Assembly: GCA_010084195.1 (NCBI GenBank)
Contig: RGPS01000015.1
Coordinates: 1-50,459, forward strand
Direction: 5' to 3'
Source: Terriglobia bacterium
GTDB taxonomy: Bacteria > Acidobacteriota > Terriglobia > Bryobacterales > Bryobacteraceae
DNA length: 50,459 bases
A model generated the notes under the pieces. It was not told the DNA's origin, searched no databases, and saw nothing but the letters and a program-made list of their open reading frames with translations. The first letter of the stretch is position 1. Every line of letters starts with the position of its first letter. The position numbers and the translations under genes are program-made. This document shows, in pieces, positions 7,898 through 19,090 of the stretch.

Positions 7898-8470
7898 AAG
7901 CTTTCACTTCGTGCCTGTGGTGACCTTTAGGTTCCCCCCGGCTCCTCCATTTCCGCACTTTTCGCCCCGGCTGTGGGTTAAATGAAAGTAAAATCAGGAG
8001 TTTACATTCATAACATGCGCCTGCGCGAGTCTGGCACTACGCCGTTTCGGGGCCCTCTAGTTTCGGGGCCCTCTACAGGAAAGCCGTACCCGTGTCGGCA
8101 CCAGCGCAGTATCCTCACCGCGACCTTCGCGTGTACCGGGTCCTAATGGCTGTCATCGGCAGCCTCCGGTATCGCTGGAGTGGCAACGTGCGGGGGGGGG
8201 CGAGGAGGCACGGAGGGTGGCGCGAGCCGTCTCGTCGTCAATCGACAGCTTTTCTCAGCGCCCCTTCGAGGCCGGCAGGGGAACGCGACCGACACTCGGG
8301 CACTGGTCCTATCTACTGCCGCTACGGGGCGGCTTACGATGGGTGCCTTCAGGTCTTGCATCTTTGGGCCCGTCCCCAAAACAGGCGCAACTGAGGTCGA
8401 CGTCCCGAGCGGAGAGTCTCTCACGATAAACTGGTTCTTTCCCCCAGTTGTCACCCGGAAAAGGAGATGA
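7898..8470. other. 573-bp intergenic region
   Basis: It lies between the divergent TIGR03437 gene and gnd. Several short frames cross it on both strands, but none has a recognisable product, a ribosome site or a plausible composition. It contains a perfect 16-bp tandem duplication, a run of nine G at 8192-8200, and an A-rich patch at 7980-8015 that may hold the TIGR03437 promoter. AAGGAG (8461-8466) is the gnd ribosome-binding site. No tRNA or known riboswitch was recognised. Confidence 0.6.
8044..8075. repeat. Perfect 16-bp tandem duplication
   Basis: GTTTCGGGGCCCTCTA occurs at 8044-8059 and again at 8060-8075 without a mismatch. Each copy contains the palindromic core GGGGCCC. It could be a paired protein-binding site upstream of gnd or a simple slippage product. 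Confidence 0.8.
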
Positions 8471-9928
8471 ATGTCTGCACCTGCTTGTGATATCGGCCTG
8501 ATTGGCCTGGCCGTGATGGGCCAGAATCTGGTCCTCAACATGAACGATCACGGATACAAAGTGGCGGTGTTTAACCGCACTGTGTCGAAGGTCGATGATT
8601 TCGTGAACAACGAAGCGAAGGGCACCGATGTGGTCGGGGCTCACTCGATTGAAGAGTTTGTGGGGCTGCTGAAAAGCCCGCGTCGCGTGATGTTGATGGT
8701 GAAGGCCGGCGATACGGTCGACCAGATGATCGATTCGGTGGTGCCATTCCTCGAAGCCGGCGACATTGTGATTGATGGCGGTAATTCGCTGTTCACGGAT
8801 TCGAACCGCCGGACGAAGGCTCTGGCGGACAAGGGCATTCTGTTTGTCGGTACGGGTGTTTCGGGTGGCGAAGAGGGTGCCCGCAAGGGTCCGTCGATTA
8901 TGCCCGGCGGCAATCCTGCTGCGTGGCCGCATGTGAAGGAGATCTTCCAGTCGATTTCGGCCAAGGTGGATGACGGCACGCCTTGTTGCGACTGGGTCGG
9001 CGAAAATGGCGCGGGCCATTACGTGAAGATGGTCCACAACGGCATTGAGTACGGCGATATGCAGCTGATCTGCGAAGCCTACCAGTTGCTGAAGGACGGT
9101 CTGGGTGTGTCGGCCGATGAACTGCACGAGATCTTCTCGGAGTGGAACAAGGGCGAACTGGACAGCTACCTGATTGAGATCAGCTCGGAGATTTTTGCGC
9201 TGAAGGACGAAGACGGTTCGCCGCTGGTGGACAAGATTCTGGATACGGCAGGCCAGAAGGGTACCGGCAAGTGGACCTGCGTGAGCGCTCTGGATACGGG
9301 GATGCCGGTGACGCTGATTGGCGAAGCTGTGTTCTCGCGCTGTTTGTCGGCGTTGAAAGATACCCGCGTGAAGGCTTCGGGCGTCCTGACCGGGCCGACG
9401 AAGGCTCTTGCCACGGACCGGGTGGAGTTCATTGAAGACGTTCGCCGGGCACTGTTCTGCTCGAAGATCATTTCGTATGCGCAGGGCTACATGTTGCTTC
9501 GCGAAGCGGCGAAAGAGCAGGGCTGGACTCTGAACTTTGGTGGCATCGCTCTGATGTGGCGCGGTGGTTGCATTATCCGCAGCCGGTTCCTGGGCAAGAT
9601 CAAGGAAGCGTTCGACAAGAATGCCAACCTGGATAATCTGCTGCTGGATGATTTCTTCAGCAACCTGCTGAATGAGTACCAGACCAGCTGGCGTAGTGGT
9701 GTGATTCGGGCCGTGGAGTATGGGGTTCCGACTCCGGCGTTCTCAACGGCGCTGGCGTTCTATGATGGCTTCCGGACGGCTCGGCTGCCTGCGAATCTGT
9801 TGCAGGCGCAGCGCGATTACTTCGGCGCCCACACTTATGAGCGCGTGGATAAGCCGCGGGGCGAGTTCTTCCACACCAACTGGACGGGTCGCGGCGGACG
9901 CGTTTCGTCGACCACTTATAACGTTTAG
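8471..9928 (+). CDS. gnd: 6-phosphogluconate dehydrogenase, decarboxylating
   Basis: Oxidises 6-phosphogluconate to ribulose 5-phosphate and CO2 with NADP in the oxidative pentose phosphate pathway, in the cytosol. The 485-residue product fits the long bacterial/eukaryotic form. The dinucleotide fold shows GLIGLAVMGQN (9-19) and an NRT (35-37) whose arginine favours NADP. The substrate site shows VSGGEEGARKGPSIMPGG (130-147) and the catalytic stretch K186-MVHNG-IE193. Further markers are DTAGQKGTGKW and the C-terminal HTNWTGRGG. The ATG at 8471 follows AAGGAG by four bases. The PfkB kinase follows after 15 bases, so the two are probably co-transcribed up to the terminator at 11061. Confidence 0.95.
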   Translation: MSAPACDIGLIGLAVMGQNLVLNMNDHGYKVAVFNRTVSKVDDFVNNEAKGTDVVGAHSIEEFVGLLKSPRRVMLMVKAGDTVDQMIDSVVPFLEAGDIVIDGGNSLFTDSNRRTKALADKGILFVGTGVSGGEEGARKGPSIMPGGNPAAWPHVKEIFQSISAKVDDGTPCCDWVGENGAGHYVKMVHNGIEYGDMQLICEAYQLLKDGLGVSADELHEIFSEWNKGELDSYLIEISSEIFALKDEDGSPLVDKILDTAGQKGTGKWTCVSALDTGMPVTLIGEAVFSRCLSALKDTRVKASGVLTGPTKALATDRVEFIEDVRRALFCSKIISYAQGYMLLREAAKEQGWTLNFGGIALMWRGGCIIRSRFLGKIKEAFDKNANLDNLLLDDFFSNLLNEYQTSWRSGVIRAVEYGVPTPAFSTALAFYDGFRTARLPANLLQAQRDYFGAHTYERVDKPRGEFFHTNWTGRGGRVSSTTYNV

Positions 9929-9943
9929 GACACGAGCGACAAC

Positions 9944-11032
9944 ATGAGTAACGGACTGCATATTGCCCCCCTGAAAAAGGGCGGCCTTGATTTTCTTTCG
10001 CTGGGTGCGCTGGTGCATCGTCTGGACCCGGGCATCATCCCGTTCCGGAAGGCGCATACGTGCGAGATCCACGTGAGCGGCGGCGAGTTTAACTGCTCGG
10101 CGAATCTGGCGGATTGCTTTGGTTTGACGACGGGGATTGCGACCGCAATGGTCAACTACCCGATTGGTGAGTTGATTGCGGAACGTGTGCGCGCGATGGG
10201 CGTGAAGCCGTTCTACAAGCACTTCCAGCATAACGGCGTGAATGGCCCGAACATGGCGACGGTTTATAGCGACCGGGGCCATGGTGTGCGGGGTCCGGTG
10301 GTGTTTTATAACCGGGCGAACGAAGCAGGCGCGATGTTGAAGCCCGGGGATTTTGACTGGGACGCGATCTTTGCCGATGGCGTGCGGTGGTTCCACTCGG
10401 GCGGTATTTTCTCGGCTCTGTCTGAGACGACTGGTCCGCTGGTGGCTGAGGCGATGAAGGCCGCGCGCAAGGCGGGCGTGGTGACGTCGTTCGATCTGAA
10501 CTATCGCGAAAAGCTGTTCAAGGTTCGCGGTGGGGCGGATAAAGCTGTCGAGACGTTGGCGAACATCGTGGAGCATGTGGATGTTCTGGTGGGCAATGAA
10601 GAGGACCTGCAGAAGGGCCTGGGCATTGACGGCACCGATGTGGAAGCGGCTTCGAAGCTGGATACCAGTGTGTTCCGCGGCATGATGGAGAACGTTCTGA
10701 AGAAGTTCCCGAACGTGAAGATTGTGGCGACGACGCTGCGTGAAGTGCATTCGACTTCGCGGCACTCGTGGGGCGCGATTGCGTGGATCAATGGGGAGTT
10801 TTATCAGGCTCCGACTTGCGAGCTGGATGTTGTGGATCGCGTGGGCGGGGGCGATGGCTTTGCTTCCGGGTTGTTCTATTCGCTGATGAATGGCGATGGG
10901 CCGGAAGAGGCGATTCGGATGGGCTGGGCGCATGGTGCGCTACTGACGACGTTCCCGGGTGACACGACTATGGCGACGGTGGAGCAGGTTCGGGCGTTTG
11001 CCAAGGGTGGTTCGGCCCGAATTCAGCGGTAA
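9944..11032 (+). CDS. PfkB-family sugar kinase, KdgK-like
   Basis: A ribokinase-fold ATP-dependent kinase of 362 residues. The second PfkB signature reads DVVDRVGGGDGFASGLFYS, where the GGGD aspartate is the catalytic base. The N-terminal sugar-binding glycine pair is in VSGGEFNCSANLA. Motifs such as WFHSGGIFSAL and SFDLNYREKLF resemble 2-keto-3-deoxygluconate kinases. With gnd directly upstream, phosphorylation of a gluconate-derived keto acid is a reasonable inference, but the substrate is not proven. The last 20 codons have a near-identical second copy at 18422-18505. Confidence 0.85.
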   Translation: MSNGLHIAPLKKGGLDFLSLGALVHRLDPGIIPFRKAHTCEIHVSGGEFNCSANLADCFGLTTGIATAMVNYPIGELIAERVRAMGVKPFYKHFQHNGVNGPNMATVYSDRGHGVRGPVVFYNRANEAGAMLKPGDFDWDAIFADGVRWFHSGGIFSALSETTGPLVAEAMKAARKAGVVTSFDLNYREKLFKVRGGADKAVETLANIVEHVDVLVGNEEDLQKGLGIDGTDVEAASKLDTSVFRGMMENVLKKFPNVKIVATTLREVHSTSRHSWGAIAWINGEFYQAPTCELDVVDRVGGGDGFASGLFYSLMNGDGPEEAIRMGWAHGALLTTFPGDTTMATVEQVRAFAKGGSARIQR

Positions 11033-11060
11033 TTGCACTAATAGTTAGTTGGGGATGGCA

Positions 11061-11090
11061 GGGGCGGCGAGCAATCGCCGCCCCTTTTTT
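11061..11090 (+). terminator. Rho-independent terminator of gnd and the PfkB kinase
   Basis: GGGGCGGCGA (11061-11070) and TCGCCGCCCC (11075-11084) form a perfect 10-bp stem with a GCAA tetraloop, followed by TTTTTT (11085-11090). It begins 28 bases after the kinase stop. Confidence 0.95.
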
Positions 11091-11208
11091 GCAGAGTTAC
11101 CGGATTCGTCTGGAGAGAGGGCTGTCCTGGGCAGGAATCTCCGCAATGTTTTTCGGGACTAGTTGGGGTAAGGGAAAAGCGGCTCCGTTCAGGAAATCGG
11201 TCGGCCAG

Positions 11209-11427
11209 TCACTCCGGATGAACCAGCTTCCAAAGTCCAAATGAAAAGAGACAAAGACCGAAGGCGATATAGAAGCATCGCTCAACTAAAATCGGGGGGC
11301 AGCTATCGGACCTTTCCTCGTCACTAAGTGGATGCTCAACATCGTTGTAGAACGGTCTCCTGCCGAAGATCCCATAGACCGCAACCGCGAGCCCCCCCAC
11401 GATTGCGCCAGCATCCGGTAGCGACAT
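11209..11427 (-). CDS. Small two-helix membrane protein
   Basis: A 72-residue protein with two predicted membrane segments, AIVGGLAVAVYGIFG near the start and CFYIAFGLCLFSFGLW near the end, separated by an acidic loop (DVEHPLSDEERSD). The ATG at 11427 lies three bases after the stop of the next small gene and is preceded by AAGGCAGG. No family is recognised. Its position as third gene behind the DUF4143 ATPase suggests one transcript. Confidence 0.55.
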   Translation of the reverse strand: MSLPDAGAIVGGLAVAVYGIFGRRPFYNDVEHPLSDEERSDSCPPILVERCFYIAFGLCLFSFGLWKLVHPE

Positions 11428-11430
11428 CAG

Positions 11431-11598
11431 TTACCTGCCTTCACGCAGGGCCACCCATGTTACTGATGCGGCGACGATGCCCACGGCAAGCCGTATCAGG
11501 ATGCCCAAACGGAACACTGGCGCTATTGTGCCGAAGGCGGCAGCCGGGCCACCAGGACATTCCGACCGCCGATAGACCACAAGCGCAGACGTCGTCAT
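11431..11598 (-). CDS. 55-residue single-helix membrane protein
   Basis: The ATG (11596-11598) overlaps the TGA of the upstream ATPase in an ATGA arrangement. The frame runs 55 codons to a TAA at 11431-11433, three bases before the next ATG. The product starts MTTSALVVYRRSECPGG. It has one hydrophobic segment, LGILIRLAVGIVAASVTWVAL, and ends in ALREGR. Junctions tight on both sides argue for a real gene despite its size. It is unrecognised. Confidence 0.5.
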   Translation of the reverse strand: MTTSALVVYRRSECPGGPAAAFGTIAPVFRLGILIRLAVGIVAASVTWVALREGR

Positions 11599-12761
11599 TG
11601 TGACTCTCCGTCGGGCCCGGACTTGCTCCCACGCGCGAAGGCTTCCAGCGGTTCGAAACGAACCTCCATCTCCCCGTAACGGCGCAGGATCGGGCGCGTG
11701 ACATCATGTGCCAGCACGATATTCTCGCCTTCCGGATAGTGGTGCCGGAACGCTTTGAACCCGCCCGGATCAAACGCGGCCGCTGACCATTTGCACTCGA
11801 CCGCCATGGGGCCACCCTTCTTTGGCGCGAGCACGAAATCTACTTCGTGGCCGCGCTTATCCCGCCAGTAGAAGATCTCGCGCGTCTGACGCGTTGCCAT
11901 GATTTCATTTAGTACGAAGTGTTCCCACAGCTGACCCAGGTCCTCTGGCCGGAGGTCCGTCCAGCCCCGGCTCCATGCCACAAATCCGGTATCGAAGCCG
12001 TACACCCTCGGGGCGCTCGTAATCTCCACCGACTTCTGCGTGTGGTACGGGCGAACTACGTGCGCTACAAACGTTGCCTCCAGAATGCTCAGGTACCGGG
12101 TTATCGTCGGACGACTCACCTCGCACGGCACACTGAAGCGTGTGGCTTCGAAGATTCCGCCGCTCTGCGCCATTACCAGTTCGGTGAATCTCCGAAACGA
12201 TGAAGCCCGCTCCAGCTGAAACAGGCCCTGAATGTCTCTGGCCCAATAGGCGTCAATCCACTCACTGAAATCCGCTTCCGGATACTCTTCGGAAAGGAAA
12301 AATGGCGGTAGCCCCCCGTACAGCAATCTGTGGCGCATGTCGCTGCTTCCGGCGGCCTTCATATCCGATATCGTCATCGGAGTTAGCCATACATTGCGCT
12401 TGCGTCCCGCCAGCGTATCACGGAACTTGTCGGATGCACCCAGGGTACTCGACCCGGTGGCGAGAATCCGAATGCCGGGGTAGTGGTCGGCAGCCACCTT
12501 GAGAATTTCCGACGGGTTTGGTAACCGATGGATTTCATCCAGAACGAGTCGTCCCTTGCCGAAGCCTTCCAGAAAGCCCTCTGTGTCTTCCAGCGCCTGA
12601 CGTGTCCGGGGACGTTCACAGTCCAGAAACTCTACTTGCGGCAGGGCTCGCGAGAGCATTGTCTTTCCGGCCCGCCGCACGCCCGAAAGCCAGACCACGG
12701 GGCGTTGGGTCCATGCTTTTTCGATTCGTGCCGTCCAGTCTGACCGGTCAATCATTCGCAC
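11595..12761 (-). CDS. AAA ATPase with DUF4143 (AAA_14 family)
   Basis: A 388-residue ATPase. Walker A is GVRRAGKT (27-34) and Walker B is RLVLDEIHRL (71-80). A sensor-like ATGSSTLGAS follows. The C-terminal DUF4143 half carries a restriction-endonuclease-like strand pattern, GHEVDFVLA followed by MAVECKW, which resembles a D-x-ExK nuclease core. These proteins are common, often patchily inherited, and of unknown function. A link to mobile or defence loci has been suggested. The two tiny membrane proteins downstream are coupled to it. The start could also be the ATG two codons later. Confidence 0.85.
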   Translation of the reverse strand: MRMIDRSDWTARIEKAWTQRPVVWLSGVRRAGKTMLSRALPQVEFLDCERPRTRQALEDTEGFLEGFGKGRLVLDEIHRLPNPSEILKVAADHYPGIRILATGSSTLGASDKFRDTLAGRKRNVWLTPMTISDMKAAGSSDMRHRLLYGGLPPFFLSEEYPEADFSEWIDAYWARDIQGLFQLERASSFRRFTELVMAQSGGIFEATRFSVPCEVSRPTITRYLSILEATFVAHVVRPYHTQKSVEITSAPRVYGFDTGFVAWSRGWTDLRPEDLGQLWEHFVLNEIMATRQTREIFYWRDKRGHEVDFVLAPKKGGPMAVECKWSAAAFDPGGFKAFRHHYPEGENIVLAHDVTRPILRRYGEMEVRFEPLEAFARGSKSGPDGESQ

Positions 12762-12868
12762 TCAGGATTGCATATAGTGCTACTAAATGCAAATGTAATT
12801 TCGTTTGGTCTATTTGGTGGTGGGGCGCGTGGGCCTTTTTTTGCCCCGAGAAAGGGATCCCAGCCGGA

Positions 12869-14371
12869 TCACTTTTCCGGCGGGGTGTGCCAGTCGAAGA
12901 GGCGCTGTTTGAGTTCGGCCGCCTTGTCCTTGTGGCTCGGCGCGGCGGCCAGATTTCTCATCTCCTCAGCGTCGGCTTGCAGATCGTACAGTTCCGGCGT
13001 GTCATTGACGTAGTGGCAGTACTTGTATCGCCCGTGGCGAATCATGTACTTGGCACGCGGCGTCTGCAATGCATATTCCGCGTAAACGGGGTCGCTGCTC
13101 ACGCGCGATGGCTCACGAAGGTTGCCCACCAAGCTGGGTCCGTCAAAACCGGCAGGTGCCGGGATACCGCACAACTCCAACAAAGTGGGCACAAGCTGAA
13201 CCTGGCTGACAGGACTCTTCGAGCGCAGGCCCGCACCGGTCACGCCCGGCGCACGAACAATCAGAGGCACGCCGACCGAAGGTTCATAAAACACGGTCTT
13301 GCCCCACAGGCCGTGTTCGCCCAGCATTTCCCCGTGATCTGAGGAATAAACCACGATGGTGTCGTCTTCGAGGCCCAGACGTTTCAGGGTCGCCAAAACC
13401 TGGCCGATAGCCTCGTCGACCTGGGCCAGGCTGGCGTAGTACATAGCGATGCGGGTTCGGGCATGGCTTTCGTCCAGCAGTTCGGGAGTGGAGGCCGAGC
13501 GCTGGATGGAGTCCCGAATCTCGCCAGGCACATTCGCCATATCCACCTTGCCCCAGGAAGCAGGCAGCTTCATCGCGTCGGGCGAGTACATGCGGGCGAA
13601 GCGTTCGGCGGGCATGAAGGGATCATGTGGCTTCAGGAAAGAGCTGATCAGGAAGAAGGGCTGCTCTTTGCCGTGCTTTTCAAGAAAACGCACCGACTCG
13701 CGTGCCACGAAACTTTCGAAATGCTGGGGCTCCTCCAGCTGCGATGCCCGACCGGTATGCACGCTGCCCTTGCGTCCATCGAGGGTACGTGTCCCTTTCC
13801 AGGGATCGCCGAAGTCCCGCCACAGGTCGTCAATCTGCGGATTGCCGGAGCCCGAATTGGCACGGCTCAACTCTTCGGCATAGACGCGGGCTTTCGGCCC
13901 CAGCTGCTGGAACCAGTCGTTGAAATCGAGCCGGTAGTCGAAGCCATGCGTTTGCGCGTCAACGAAATGCATCTTGCCGATGAGCGCACTCATGTAACCG
14001 GCGCGGCCGAAGTAGTATGCGGCGGTTTTATGCCCGAACGGCCAGGGCGTCGCATTGTTCCAGGTGCGGTGGTGGTGGGTGTATAGCCCGGTCAGAATGG
14101 AGGCACGAGAGGGAGTACAGACCGGGTTGGTGCAGTAGGCGTCGTCGAAGCGTACGCCGGTGCGGGCCAGGGCATCCATGTGCGGCGTTCTGGCGAGAGG
14201 GTCACCATCAATGCCCATGGCGTGTGGGCGGTGCTGGTCGGAGAGGAGGAACAGCACATTCTTCGGCCTGGCTGCGGGAGTCGCCGCGGGAGTTGCTGCG
14301 GCTGGTCCGCGTTGCGGAACGGCGAGGGCGGTGGCTCCCGAGAGGAACTGTTTTCGTGTAGTTCGAATCAT
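12869..14371 (-). CDS. Exported sulfatase, FGE-dependent type I
   Basis: A 500-residue sulfatase that hydrolyses sulfate esters in the periplasm or outside the cell. The sulfatase signature VCTPSRASILTG holds the cysteine (C85) converted to formylglycine. Metal ligands appear in FLLSDQHRPH (D45, Q46) and SSDHGEMLGEHGLWGK. The N-terminus, MIRTTRKQFLSGATALAVP, is followed by an Ala/Thr/Pro repeat (TPAATPAA), so it is exported or lipid-free anchored. The overall pattern resembles choline-sulfatase/arylsulfatase relatives; the substrate is not evident. It is the last gene of a three-gene operon (gap 37 bases). No sulfatase-maturing enzyme is seen in the window. Confidence 0.88.
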   Translation of the reverse strand: MIRTTRKQFLSGATALAVPQRGPAAATPAATPAARPKNVLFLLSDQHRPHAMGIDGDPLARTPHMDALARTGVRFDDAYCTNPVCTPSRASILTGLYTHHHRTWNNATPWPFGHKTAAYYFGRAGYMSALIGKMHFVDAQTHGFDYRLDFNDWFQQLGPKARVYAEELSRANSGSGNPQIDDLWRDFGDPWKGTRTLDGRKGSVHTGRASQLEEPQHFESFVARESVRFLEKHGKEQPFFLISSFLKPHDPFMPAERFARMYSPDAMKLPASWGKVDMANVPGEIRDSIQRSASTPELLDESHARTRIAMYYASLAQVDEAIGQVLATLKRLGLEDDTIVVYSSDHGEMLGEHGLWGKTVFYEPSVGVPLIVRAPGVTGAGLRSKSPVSQVQLVPTLLELCGIPAPAGFDGPSLVGNLREPSRVSSDPVYAEYALQTPRAKYMIRHGRYKYCHYVNDTPELYDLQADAEEMRNLAAAPSHKDKAAELKQRLFDWHTPPEK

Positions 14372-14408
14372 TTTTATGAGGCCTCGTGGTTTTGGTGCCC
14401 GGCCAGGA

Positions 14409-15839
14409 CTACGCCAGCAACTCGGGAATCACCTGGCCCCCCGTCTGGCTGAGTTGCTTTTCGCGACCGCCGTGCAGGAAGCGGAGCTTGTTGTCATCGA
14501 GCCCCATCAGGCGGAGTAAGGTGACGTGAAAGTCCTTGATGGGATGGACAGCTTCCACCGCAGCCCCGCCGACTTCGTCGGTCGCGCCGACAATCTGCCC
14601 GCCCTTGACACCGCCTCCGGCCAGCCACATCGACATGGCATTGGCGTTGTGGTCCCGGCCCCAGGCTGTGCTCCCCCGACGGATGCCATTATCCGGGCTG
14701 CGGCCGAATTCACCGCCCCAGACAACGAGCGTTTCGTCCAGCAGGCCGGTTCGCTTCAGATCCTGCAATAACCCGCTTATCGGTTTGTCGATGGCGCGGA
14801 GACGTGCCCCGTGGGCCTGCTGGATGTAGTCGTGTGAATCCCAGCCCATGGCGATGACCTGGACGAAACGAACTCCGCTTTGGACCAGGCGCCGCGCCAG
14901 CAGGCAACGACGTCCGAGCGCGTCGGCATCTTTGTTTTTCCCGCCGATCCCGTACATTTCGAGAGTCTGCGGCGATTCTTTCGAGAAATCGACCACCCCA
15001 GGCATCTCCGCCTGCATCCGGAAAGCAAGTTCGTAGCTCTCCACTCGTGCCGCCAGTTCGTCATGCTCCGGATGGCGCTGCTGGTGCGTGCGGTTCAACG
15101 TGCTCAGCAGATCCAGATTGGCCCGCTGCCGCTCGGGTGTCACGCCCGCCGGGGGCGCCATGTCGAGGACAGGCGTATTGCCCGATCGAAGAGGAGTACC
15201 CTGATAAAACGCAGGGAGATAGCCGTTCGACCAATTAGCAGCGCCGCCCTGGGGATACGCAACATCGGGCAGAACAACAAACGCGGGAAGGTTCTGATTC
15301 TCGGTACCAAGGCCGTAGCAGGTCCACGCCCCCACAGCGGGGTCGCCTCCAAACTGGGTTCCGGTATTCAAGTGATAGAGTGCCGTCGGGTGATTGACGC
15401 TCTCACCCCTCAGACCCCTGTAGAAACAACAGTCGTCCACCACTCCGGCGAAGTTCTCGAGCAGAGTATTGATTTCGATCCCCATCTTGCCCGCGCGCCG
15501 AAATTCAAAAGGACTCTGCACGTAGTAGCGCTCGCCCGTGTTCATATTGGCTTCGAATTTGCTTCGCTCCTTCTGAAACTTCGTCATATGGAGTGCCGCG
15601 AGTTTCGGCTTAGGATCGAAGGTATCGATGTGGCTGGGACCACCTTCCATCAGCAGGAAGATACAATGTTTGGCTTTGGCAGGCAGATGGGGAGGTTTGA
15701 CGGCCAGTGCCCCCGCAGCTTGTGCCGGACGCTCGGACAACAGCGACGTGAGCGCGACAGCACCGAGCCCCATGCCGGAATGAAACAACAGTTCTCGCCG
15801 CGAAGGTGACGCCGTCAGAATTCTTGTTGGCAGCTTCAT
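14409..15839 (-). CDS. DUF1501 protein, Tat-exported
   Basis: A 476-residue member of DUF1501, a family in the alkaline-phosphatase/sulfatase superfamily. The Tat signal is PSRRELLFHSGMGLGAVALTS. Family markers are LLMEGGPSHIDTFDPKP, IAMGWDSHDY, VVWGGEFGRSP and GRDHNANAMSMWLAGGG. DUF1501 genes are typically adjacent to PSCyt1/DUF1549/DUF1553 genes in Planctomycetes and Acidobacteria, as here (gap 11 bases). Function is unknown; polysaccharide or sulfate-ester processing in the periplasm is often proposed, and the downstream sulfatase fits that. Confidence 0.92.
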   Translation of the reverse strand: MKLPTRILTASPSRRELLFHSGMGLGAVALTSLLSERPAQAAGALAVKPPHLPAKAKHCIFLLMEGGPSHIDTFDPKPKLAALHMTKFQKERSKFEANMNTGERYYVQSPFEFRRAGKMGIEINTLLENFAGVVDDCCFYRGLRGESVNHPTALYHLNTGTQFGGDPAVGAWTCYGLGTENQNLPAFVVLPDVAYPQGGAANWSNGYLPAFYQGTPLRSGNTPVLDMAPPAGVTPERQRANLDLLSTLNRTHQQRHPEHDELAARVESYELAFRMQAEMPGVVDFSKESPQTLEMYGIGGKNKDADALGRRCLLARRLVQSGVRFVQVIAMGWDSHDYIQQAHGARLRAIDKPISGLLQDLKRTGLLDETLVVWGGEFGRSPDNGIRRGSTAWGRDHNANAMSMWLAGGGVKGGQIVGATDEVGGAAVEAVHPIKDFHVTLLRLMGLDDNKLRFLHGGREKQLSQTGGQVIPELLA

Positions 15840-15850
15840 GTCTGGTCCTG

Positions 15851-18382
<2,532 letters not shown>

Positions 18383-18421
18383 TTTTAGTCCTCTGGATAG
18401 GATGATTGCCTGAGTTTATCA

Positions 18422-18505
18422 CTGGTGCCGGGGAAGGCAATGTCGACGAGGCTGGAGCAGGTTCGGGCGTTTGCCCACGGTGGGTCGGCTCGGATTCAGC
18501 GGTAA
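18422..18505 (+). pseudogene. 3' remnant of a second PfkB sugar kinase
   Basis: This frame ends EQVRAFAHGGSARIQR and a TAA. It matches EQVRAFAKGGSARIQR and the TAA of the intact kinase at 10970-11032. At DNA level 18453-18505 and 10980-11032 differ at only a few positions, and the upstream VPGKAMST still aligns with FPGDTTMAT. Nothing kinase-like precedes it; the PSCyt1 gene starts divergently at 18382. It is the surviving tail of a duplicated or lost kinase gene. Confidence 0.8.
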
Positions 18506-18598
18506 GTTCGAAGTTCCAGGTGCAGGCAGCGCCGGGGCTGGAGCGGCAGGTGAGGTAATCCCCGCAGCTATTGCGACTCTGGAAGCGGAGCTAACCCA

Positions 18599-19090
18599 AT
18601 GAAACCGGTATCGCTCAACCTGTTCCTGACGATTCTTGCGGCGTTGGCTCTCTCAGCTCAAACGCCGGGCAAGACCAGCCAAACCGGCCTCGTGCCCACG
18701 AAGACGGTCCTCTTCGTGTGCGAGCACGGGGCGGCAAAAAGCGTCCTCGCTACTGCTGAATTCAATCGCCTCGCCGAACAACGAGGTCTTCCATGGCGAG
18801 CTACCGCCCGCGGGACCAACCCCGATTCAGCCATTCCCCCGGCCATTGCCAATTCACTGGATAAAGATGGCATGAAACCGGAAGGAACGCCTCGCCTGGT
18901 TGCCGAGGCCGATGTCAGGGCCGCAGCCTACACCATCACACTGGGAGCTACTCTGCCGAATGCCATTGCCATCGGCAACATTCGCGACTGGAATGTCCCC
19001 TCACCCTCAGCCGACCTCGCCGTCGCCCGTCAGGATATCCGGCGACGGGTTGCCGAACTCCTGGCTGATCTCTCCCGGCCAGCCAAATAA
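18599..19090 (+). CDS. Exported low-molecular-weight phosphatase-like protein
   Basis: A 163-residue protein with a signal peptide (LNLFLTILAALALSAQ) and a low-molecular-weight tyrosine phosphatase/arsenate reductase fold. The P-loop VLFVCEHGAAKSVLA places C41 correctly, but K47 replaces the arginine of the C-x5-R motif. I recall the CEHG(A/S)AKS form as typical of a subfamily, so this may be normal rather than a lesion. The acid loop NIRDWNVPSPS holds a candidate aspartate. Export is unusual for the fold. It follows the kinase relic and does not look like an ars operon. The role is unknown. Confidence 0.75.
   Translation: MKPVSLNLFLTILAALALSAQTPGKTSQTGLVPTKTVLFVCEHGAAKSVLATAEFNRLAEQRGLPWRATARGTNPDSAIPPAIANSLDKDGMKPEGTPRLVAEADVRAAAYTITLGATLPNAIAIGNIRDWNVPSPSADLAVARQDIRRRVAELLADLSRPAK

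Noticed and set aside
8092-8541. Short open frames on both strands before gnd
   Set aside because: No ribosome sites, no recognisable domains, and Pro/Arg-rich composition typical of non-coding GC-rich DNA.
14880-15809. 309-codon plus-strand frame
   Set aside because: Antisense to the DUF1501 gene; the product has no domain and is Arg/His-rich.
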